NCBI GenBank assembly: GCA_021204845.1
Contig: JAJPYT010000177.1
Location: forward strand, 1 to 33,851
DNA: 33,851 bases
Reading direction: 5' to 3'
Source of the DNA: Prevotellaceae bacterium
GTDB taxonomy: Bacteria > Bacteroidota > Bacteroidia > Bacteroidales > Bacteroidaceae
In this document: in pieces, positions 33,770-33,851 of the stretch
How positions within the stretch are numbered: the first letter of the stretch is position 1
How the letters are laid out: every line of letters starts with the position of its first letter
Made by a program: the position numbers and the translations under genes
The notes under the pieces: generated by a model
Databases searched by the model: none
The model's input: the letters and a program-made list of their open reading frames with translations, nothing else
Told to the model about the DNA's origin: nothing

Positions 33770-33851
33770 CTTCTCTTTCCAATTTCAGCAGAGTTTGTTT
33801 AGCGTTCAGTCCGCCGCCGTAGCCAGTGAGCGAGCCCTCGCTGCCTATAAC
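33744..33851 (-). CDS. Methylated-DNA-protein cysteine methyltransferase, C-terminal fragment
   Basis: The minus strand carries an open frame that enters from the right edge and ends at a TGA (33744-33746): 35 residues starting VIGSEGSLTGYGGGLNAKQT, then LLKLEREVKNGNKPS. RVIgsdGsLtGYgGGl.rK..LL..E is the segment immediately after the active-site PCHR of Ogt/MGMT proteins, which remove alkyl groups from O6-alkylguanine. The active site itself lies outside the window. It overlaps the 3' end of murF-alr by 26 bases, tail to tail. Confidence 0.8.
   Translation of the reverse strand, partial: VIGSEGSLTGYGGGLNAKQTLLKLEREVKNGNKPS

Noticed and set aside
1-33851. CRISPR array, rRNA, insertion sequence or prophage
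   Set aside because: No regularly spaced repeats, rRNA signatures, transposase, integrase or phage structural genes were found on either strand.

Overview
The window looks like chromosomal DNA from a Bacteroidota bacterium of the order Bacteroidales (Prevotella/Bacteroides-like; genus not resolved, base composition fairly GC-rich). Evidence: promoter -7 elements of the TAnnTTTG type sit upstream of most transcription units and no Shine-Dalgarno-type sites were noticed in front of the starts; there is a MurF-alanine racemase fusion, a GSCFA protein, a DUF5683 protein, a parA-parB-DUF5683-mltD-rsh operon, and a secreted protein with a type IX secretion-like C-terminal tail.

Layout. 1-393: leader region with two kinds of interspersed repeat. 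394-3355 (+): three-gene operon encoding a eukaryote-like steroid 5-alpha-reductase homologue, an Old Yellow Enzyme/BaiCD-type flavin oxidoreductase and a short-chain dehydrogenase; this is the set of activities expected for reduction of 3-oxo-delta4 steroids or bile acids and is the most interesting locus here. 3445-3517 (-): tRNA-Lys(UUU). 3633-9797 (-): parA-parB-DUF5683-lytic transglycosylase-rsh (chromosome partitioning, cell wall, ppGpp). 9964-11918 (+): surE-lpxB, divergent from parA. 12030-14846 (-): large internally duplicated secreted protein. 15148-17927 (-): MATE exporter, YfcE-type phosphodiesterase and a DUF2807 protein with a serine-rich tail. 18053-22027 (+): biotin-dependent, sodium-coupled methylmalonyl-CoA/oxaloacetate decarboxylase operon with an unusual tandem-biotinyl carrier. 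22191-23579 (+): secreted GH30 glycosidase. 23689-27049 (+): POT transporter, then a small ABC-type ATPase plus DUF4435 (TOPRIM-like) pair resembling the PARIS anti-phage architecture. 27055-30326 (-): dxs-trkA. 30405-33769 (+): GSCFA protein and murF-alr fusion. 33744-33851 (-): C-terminus of an Ogt/MGMT DNA-alkyl methyltransferase running off the right edge.

A short repeat family (core CCTCAGCGAAGCTAA or its complement) occurs at 76-100, 2408-2449 and 10740-10764, with a related palindrome at 15072-15127. In two places it supplies the stop codon of one gene at the junction with the next, and in one it appears to encode the N-terminus of the SDR. A second repeat (hairpin GCACTGA/TCAGTGC followed by TTCGTGC motifs) accompanies it in both large intergenic gaps. 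No rRNA, CRISPR array, insertion sequence or phage gene was seen.
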